Assembly: GCA_023443315.1 (NCBI GenBank)
Contig: JAEZVA010000071.1
Span: 1-64,000, forward strand
Source: Bacillota bacterium
Lineage (GTDB): Bacteria > Bacillota > Clostridia > Oscillospirales > Ruminococcaceae
Direction: 5' to 3'
Length of the DNA stretch: 64,000 nucleotides
Shown: positions 59,683 to 64,000 of the stretch, one piece after another
How positions within the stretch are numbered: the first letter of the stretch is position 1
How the letters are laid out: each line of letters opens with the position of its first letter
Made by a program: the position numbers and the translations under genes
The notes under the pieces: model-generated
Told to the model about the DNA's origin: nothing
The model's input: only the letters and a program-made list of their open reading frames with translations
Databases searched by the model: none

Positions 59683-60090
59683 ATGGAGAACATCATTCAA
59701 ACAACGAAGAATCTTGGCAAACAGATACAGGCAAACGAAGCATACATTGCAATGAACAAGGCACGCGAGGCGGTAGACGCAAGCGACGAACTGCAGCAGC
59801 AGATTCAAGAGTTTACCATGCTCAAAATGACGCTGAATCAGGAGCTTTCCAAAGAGCCGCGCGACGACGCAAAGATTGCTTCCCTAGACGAGCAGATTCG
59901 CACGCTACACAAGACGGTGACCGAAAACCCCGTTATGCTTGTATACAACGATGCAAAGCTTGCGTTTGATACCGTGGTGGATATGGTAAACAAGATTCTG
60001 TCCGCCAGCCTAAACGGCCAGGACCCCGAAACTGCGGATCAGATTGAAAGCTGCGGCGGCAGCTGCTCGTCCTGCTCTGGCTGCCACTAA
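59683..60090 (+). CDS. ymcA: YlbF/YmcA (RicA-type) protein with C-terminal cysteine cluster
   Basis: 135-residue helical protein of the YlbF/YmcA family. In Bacillus YmcA, YlbF and YaaT form the Y-complex, which binds iron-sulfur clusters and directs RNase Y mRNA maturation. Its position between miaB and mutS matches YmcA (RicA). The protein ends with cysteines at 124, 128, 131 and 134, suitable as cluster ligands. Two long helices make up the rest. GAAAGAGAG-type site before the ATG. Whether it acts as YmcA or YlbF cannot be decided. Confidence 0.85.
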   Translation: MENIIQTTKNLGKQIQANEAYIAMNKAREAVDASDELQQQIQEFTMLKMTLNQELSKEPRDDAKIASLDEQIRTLHKTVTENPVMLVYNDAKLAFDTVVDMVNKILSASLNGQDPETADQIESCGGSCSSCSGCH

Positions 60091-60181
60091 TACAGAAAGC
60101 GACGCGTTTTGCGCAGGAAAAGCTAGTTTTTAACGACTGGTGTATCTGTGCTATTTCATCGGGGGAAAGGGGACAGGCAAC

Positions 60182-62809
60182 GTGGCAGAGCTGTCACCAA
60201 TGATGCAGCAGTACCGGGCAATCAAGGAGCAGCATAAGGACTACATCCTGTTCTTTCGCCTGGGTGATTTTTACGAGATGTTCTTTGACGACGCGGTTAC
60301 CGCGTCCAAGGAGCTTGAGCTTGTTTTGACTGGTCGCGACTGCGGGCAGGAGGAACGCGCGCCCATGTGCGGCGTGCCCCACCACAGCTGTGAGGCGTAT
60401 ATCGCCCGCCTTGTCAAAAAAGGGTACAAGGTCGCCATCTGTGAGCAAACCGAAGACCCGAGTACAGCAAAAGGCATAGTGCGCCGCGAGGTGGTGCGCG
60501 TTGTAACCCCGGGCACCGTGATCGAAAGCAGTATGCTTAACGAGGCGGAAAACAACTATATCGCGGTGCTGTATATCCAAGGGGGATATGCGGGTGCCGC
60601 GTATTCTGACATTACCACCGGCGACATCAACCTTATTGAGCTAAACGAGCAGGATATTGTTTCCGCCGCAATCAACGAAACAGGGCGGTTTTCTCCGAGT
60701 GAGGTTTTATTAAACACCGAGGCGGGGCATGCAAGGCAGCTGACTGGATTTTTAAAGGAACGCATCGCCTGCGTTGCTTCGGTGCTCGGTGACGATTATT
60801 TTGAGGACGAGGTCTGCGTACAGACCGTGCTGACGCACTTTAAGCAGCAAAGCCTTGCACATCTGCAGCTTGACGACAAGCCGTTTGCCGTAAAGGCGCT
60901 GGGGGCGCTATTGCGCTATCTGGGCGAGACGCAAAAAAGCGGTTTGGAACGCCTTATCTCATTAAACCTGTACGGCGTAAGCCAGTACATGAGCCTCGAT
61001 GTCACGGCACGCCGCAACCTAGAGCTGACCGAGACCATGCGTACGCGAGAAAAGCGTGCGACTCTGTTGTGGGTACTGGACAAAACCAAAACGGCAATGG
61101 GCAAGCGCCTGATTAAGAGTTATATCGAACAGCCGTTGCTTAACCCCACCATGGTCATAAAGCGCCTGACTGCGGTTGATGAGCTGTACCACGACACCAT
61201 GCTGCTAGGCGACACTCGCGCGCAGCTTGAGGGCATCTACGACCTTGAGCGCATCATGACGCGCATTGTGTACGGCAGCGCAACGCCCAGAGAGCTAAAG
61301 GCACTGTCTCAGACCGCGCAAAAGATTCCCGCGCTCAAGGAACGGCTTGCCCAAACAAGGTCGCGCCTGCTGCAGGAGTGTCATACCCAGCTTGACCCGC
61401 TTGTCGACGTTGTAGACCTCATCGAACGCGCCATCAGTGACGACCCGCCCATTACCCTCAAGGACGGCGGCGTAATCAAGACGGGGTATCATCAAGGCGT
61501 GGATGAATACCGCGAGATCATTCGCAATACCAAAGAGTACATCGCCGAGACCGAACGCCTAGAGAAAGATAAAACGGGCATCAAGACGCTAAAAATCGGC
61601 TACAATAAGGTGTTCGGCTACTATCTTGAGGTATCCAAAAGCTATACGGGGCAGGTGCCCGCCGACTATATTCGCAAGCAGACGCTTGCCAACTGCGAGC
61701 GGTATATCACCGAGGAGCTCAAGCAGCTCGAAACCCGTGTGCTAGGCGCAAGCGAACGGATTACGGCGCTAGAGACTGAGCTGTTTTCCGAGGTGAAAAG
61801 CGCGGTTGCCGCCGAGCTACACCGCATTCAGCTCACGGCGCGTGCCGTTGCGCGGCTTGACGTGCTTTGCTCGTTTGCGTTTGTGTCCCGCGAGCGGGGC
61901 TACACCCGCCCCGACGTGGATGTTTCGGGCGAGATTGTACTCGACGAATCCCGCCACCCTGTCATCGAGGTCATTCTCGCTGAGCAGTCGGGGGGCAGTG
62001 CGCCGTTTGTTTCCAACAACGTGCGTCTGGATATGGACAAAAACCGCATCGCCATCATAACAGGTCCCAACATGGCGGGTAAATCCACCTATATGCGTCA
62101 GGTGGCATTGATTGTGCTAATGGCGCAGATCGGCTGTTTTGTGCCCGCAAAAAGCGCAAAAATAGGCATTGTAGACAGCATCTTTACCCGCGTGGGCGCG
62201 TCGGACGATCTAGCGACGGGGCAATCCACCTTTATGGTGGAGATGAATGAGGTTGCGCATATCCTAAAGAACGCAACGGCGAAAAGTCTAATTATCCTTG
62301 ACGAGATCGGCAGAGGGACAAGCACCTACGACGGCATGAGTATTGCCCGTGCGGTGCTCGAATACATAGCGGATAAACGCCGCCTTGGCGCAAAAACGCT
62401 GTTTGCAACCCACTACCACGAGCTGACTGAGGTTGAAAATCAGGTGGATGGGGTGCTCAACTACAACATCGCGGTAAAAAAACGCGGCGACGATATCACC
62501 TTTTTACGCCGTATCGTGCGCGGCGGCGCGGACGATAGCTACGGCATTGAGGTGTCTAAGCTGGCGGGGATACCCGAAAGCGTCATTACCCGCGCAAAGG
62601 AGATTTTAAAGGGCTTAGAGGAAGGGTGTGACATCACCGTCAAGCGCAGTATCCGCAAGGACGACGCGCAGGACGAGCAGATGCAGCTTACACTCGAAGG
62701 CGGAAAGAACAGTGAGATTATCGAGCGGCTGCGCCGTATCGACATGAACACCCTTACACCGATTGAGGCGCTTAACCTGCTTTACGGCATTGCCGCCGAG
62801 CTCAAATAA
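60182..62809 (+). CDS. mutS: DNA mismatch repair protein MutS
   Basis: 875-residue mismatch sensor. The mismatch-binding Phe-x-Glu motif lies in FFRLGDFYEMFFDDA; core and clamp domains follow; the ATPase carries GPNMAGKSTYMRQ and the Walker B LIILDEIGRGTSTYDG, with ATHYHEL. The GTG at 60182 lies behind GGGGAAAGGGG and gives the normal AELSPMMQQYRAIK start; an upstream in-frame GTG adds 14 residues without conservation. mutL begins 19 nt after the stop. Confidence 0.97.
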   Translation: MAELSPMMQQYRAIKEQHKDYILFFRLGDFYEMFFDDAVTASKELELVLTGRDCGQEERAPMCGVPHHSCEAYIARLVKKGYKVAICEQTEDPSTAKGIVRREVVRVVTPGTVIESSMLNEAENNYIAVLYIQGGYAGAAYSDITTGDINLIELNEQDIVSAAINETGRFSPSEVLLNTEAGHARQLTGFLKERIACVASVLGDDYFEDEVCVQTVLTHFKQQSLAHLQLDDKPFAVKALGALLRYLGETQKSGLERLISLNLYGVSQYMSLDVTARRNLELTETMRTREKRATLLWVLDKTKTAMGKRLIKSYIEQPLLNPTMVIKRLTAVDELYHDTMLLGDTRAQLEGIYDLERIMTRIVYGSATPRELKALSQTAQKIPALKERLAQTRSRLLQECHTQLDPLVDVVDLIERAISDDPPITLKDGGVIKTGYHQGVDEYREIIRNTKEYIAETERLEKDKTGIKTLKIGYNKVFGYYLEVSKSYTGQVPADYIRKQTLANCERYITEELKQLETRVLGASERITALETELFSEVKSAVAAELHRIQLTARAVARLDVLCSFAFVSRERGYTRPDVDVSGEIVLDESRHPVIEVILAEQSGGSAPFVSNNVRLDMDKNRIAIITGPNMAGKSTYMRQVALIVLMAQIGCFVPAKSAKIGIVDSIFTRVGASDDLATGQSTFMVEMNEVAHILKNATAKSLIILDEIGRGTSTYDGMSIARAVLEYIADKRRLGAKTLFATHYHELTEVENQVDGVLNYNIAVKKRGDDITFLRRIVRGGADDSYGIEVSKLAGIPESVITRAKEILKGLEEGCDITVKRSIRKDDAQDEQMQLTLEGGKNSEIIERLRRIDMNTLTPIEALNLLYGIAAELK

Positions 62810-62828
62810 TAGGGGGGAGGGGAACGCC

Positions 62829-64000
62829 ATCCCACGGATAAACATCCTATCAAAACACGTTTCAGAGCTGATTGCCGCGGGTGAGGTGGTAGAACGCCCC
62901 GCCTCGGTTGTCAAAGAACTGATAGAAAACTCCATCGACGCGGGCGCGACTGCCGTGACGGTGGAGATTCAAAACGGCGGCGTGTCGTTTATCCGCGTAA
63001 CCGACGACGGGTGTGGCATCGCCCGCGAGGATGTAACCAACGCGTTTGTCAGCCATGCCACTAGCAAGCTGCTGGATGTAGAAGACCTTGACCGCATTGC
63101 CACGCTCGGCTTTCGCGGTGAGGCGCTCGCATCAATCTCGGCGGTTTCGCGCGTGACGATGCTGACCAAAACGGCACAGGAGCTAGCGGGCACCGAGGCT
63201 GTTGTGGAGGGTGGTAGCACCGTTACGGTGAGTGACGCGGGTTGTCCCGTGGGCACAACCATCCTTGTGCGCGACCTGTTTTATAACACCCCCGCCCGTA
63301 TGAAGTTTTTAAAAAAGGATGTTGCCGAGGGCAACGCCGTTGCCGCCTGCGTACAGCGGGTGGCGCTTTCGCACCCGGAGGTATCCTTTCGCCTTATCCG
63401 CGAGCAAAAGACGGTGCTGCATACGGCGGGGGACGCAAGCCTGCTGTCCTGCGCCTACGGCGTGTTTGGCAGGGAGTTTGCCGCAGGGCTTATCGAGACC
63501 GCTCACGACTACGCGGGGGTATCGGTCAAAGGGCTTGTTTCAAAGCCTGAAGAAAGTCGTTCTACAAGAGGGATGCAGCATTTCTTTGTGAATGGGCGCT
63601 ATGTGCGCACCCGTACCGCCATGGCGGCGCTCGAAGAGGCGTTTAAGGGCAGCATCATGGTAGGGCGTTTTCCATCCTGTGTACTGCATATAGCCGTTGC
63701 TTACGATACTGTGGATGTCAACGTTCATCCCGCGAAGATCGAGGTGCGCTTTGTCAACGAGCGCGCGGTGTTTGACGCCGTGTACTTTGCGGTAAAAAAT
63801 GCGCTGATAAAGGCCGATATGCCCCCAAAGCTTTCGTCAGCACAGACGACAAAGCAGCTGTATCACGCAATGCAGCCCCCGCAGCCCAAAGAGACTGTCG
63901 AGCAGCAGCGGATTTTATCCGCGCCGCCCAAACAGACGGTACCCGCGCAGCAAAGCCCCGCACCCTTTGTTCAGATGACGGCGCAGGAGTACCGCGCTGC
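62829..64000 (+). CDS. mutL: DNA mismatch repair protein MutL, 5' part, apparent ATC start
   Basis: At least 390 codons, continuing past the window edge. GHKL ATPase of mismatch repair: IAAGEVVERPASVVKELIENS (motif I), DDGCGIAR, ATSKL, TLGFRGEALASISAV and FFVNGRYV are clear. The frame has no ATG, GTG or TTG before the conserved region. The family N-terminus (M)PRINILS begins at ATC (62829-62831), six bases after GGGGGAGGGG. A GTG inside motif I would remove essential residues. Either ATC is the start or the base is wrong. It directly follows mutS. Confidence 0.93.
   Translation, partial: MPRINILSKHVSELIAAGEVVERPASVVKELIENSIDAGATAVTVEIQNGGVSFIRVTDDGCGIAREDVTNAFVSHATSKLLDVEDLDRIATLGFRGEALASISAVSRVTMLTKTAQELAGTEAVVEGGSTVTVSDAGCPVGTTILVRDLFYNTPARMKFLKKDVAEGNAVAACVQRVALSHPEVSFRLIREQKTVLHTAGDASLLSCAYGVFGREFAAGLIETAHDYAGVSVKGLVSKPEESRSTRGMQHFFVNGRYVRTRTAMAALEEAFKGSIMVGRFPSCVLHIAVAYDTVDVNVHPAKIEVRFVNERAVFDAVYFAVKNALIKADMPPKLSSAQTTKQLYHAMQPPQPKETVEQQRILSAPPKQTVPAQQSPAPFVQMTAQEYRA

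Noticed and set aside
1..64000. CRISPR arrays, rRNA genes, insertion sequences, prophage genes
   Set aside because: None seen: no regularly spaced repeats, no rRNA signature and no transposase, integrase or phage structural protein.

Overview
The window looks like a chromosomal segment of an anaerobic Gram-positive of the class Clostridia, probably an Oscillospiraceae/Ruminococcaceae-type lineage; the genus cannot be told by eye. Supporting this are strong AGGAGG-type ribosome binding sites, the Firmicutes orders rplU-prp-rpmA-obg and miaB-ylbF/ymcA-mutS-mutL, an N-terminally extended L27 with the Prp protease between L21 and L27, a YlmC/YmxH sporulation protein, rubredoxin, and an AdhE ethanol fermentation enzyme behind an almost perfect Rex operator. 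Coding density is high and there is no phage, insertion sequence, CRISPR array or rRNA operon.

Layout. 1-5048: the 5' half of a tRNA-Arg(CCG) cut at the anticodon loop, a GH51 arabinofuranosidase, a Na/phosphate cotransporter with PhoU domain, and MutY. 5233-12642: one giant cyclic beta-1,2-glucan synthase-like enzyme. 12855-23162: a housekeeping block with an M16 peptidase pair (yfmF, yfmH), lgt, folD, rplU-prp-rpmA, obg, mini-RNase III, a TIM-barrel sugar isomerase-like protein, a small DUF6514-like protein and nrdR. 23235-32386: DUF421/DUF4363 membrane proteins, adhE, an orphan solute-binding lipoprotein, and a Sel1-repeat protein paired with a ComFB protein. 32483-36155 holds regulators: a BlaI/BlaR1-type pair with an M23 peptidase frame just downstream, then Fur- and MntR-type metalloregulators and a GNAT acetyltransferase. 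36215-45565: RluD-type synthase, pyrE, radC, a degenerate LytM lipoprotein, an unknown secreted protein, uvrB, uvrA and rubredoxin. 45682-58048: chemotaxis receptor, an unknown cell-surface protein, sppA, ylmC, rpsB-tsf, and two large cell-wall-associated exported proteins. 58205-64000: miaB, a YlbF/YmcA protein with a cysteine tail, mutS and the start of mutL, which runs off the window.

The most distinctive signals are not single genes. First, a family of four imperfect palindromes of about 65-95 nt (184-270, 15489-15583, 19095-19186, 22553-22615) shares one core and sits between genes, two copies in one orientation and two in the other. Second, two housekeeping genes appear to lack a standard start codon: mini-RNase III (ACG) and mutL (ATC), each with a well placed ribosome binding site. 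Third, the M56 sensor and the M23 peptidase behind it are in frames that a single extra base would fuse. Smaller points are a perfect 18-bp palindrome overlapping a promoter -10, a shared promoter module before pyrE and uvrB, and structured leaders before rplU, rpsB and yfmF. I did not find a convincing new multi-gene defence or biosynthetic system; the Sel1/ComFB pair and the palindrome family are the best leads.
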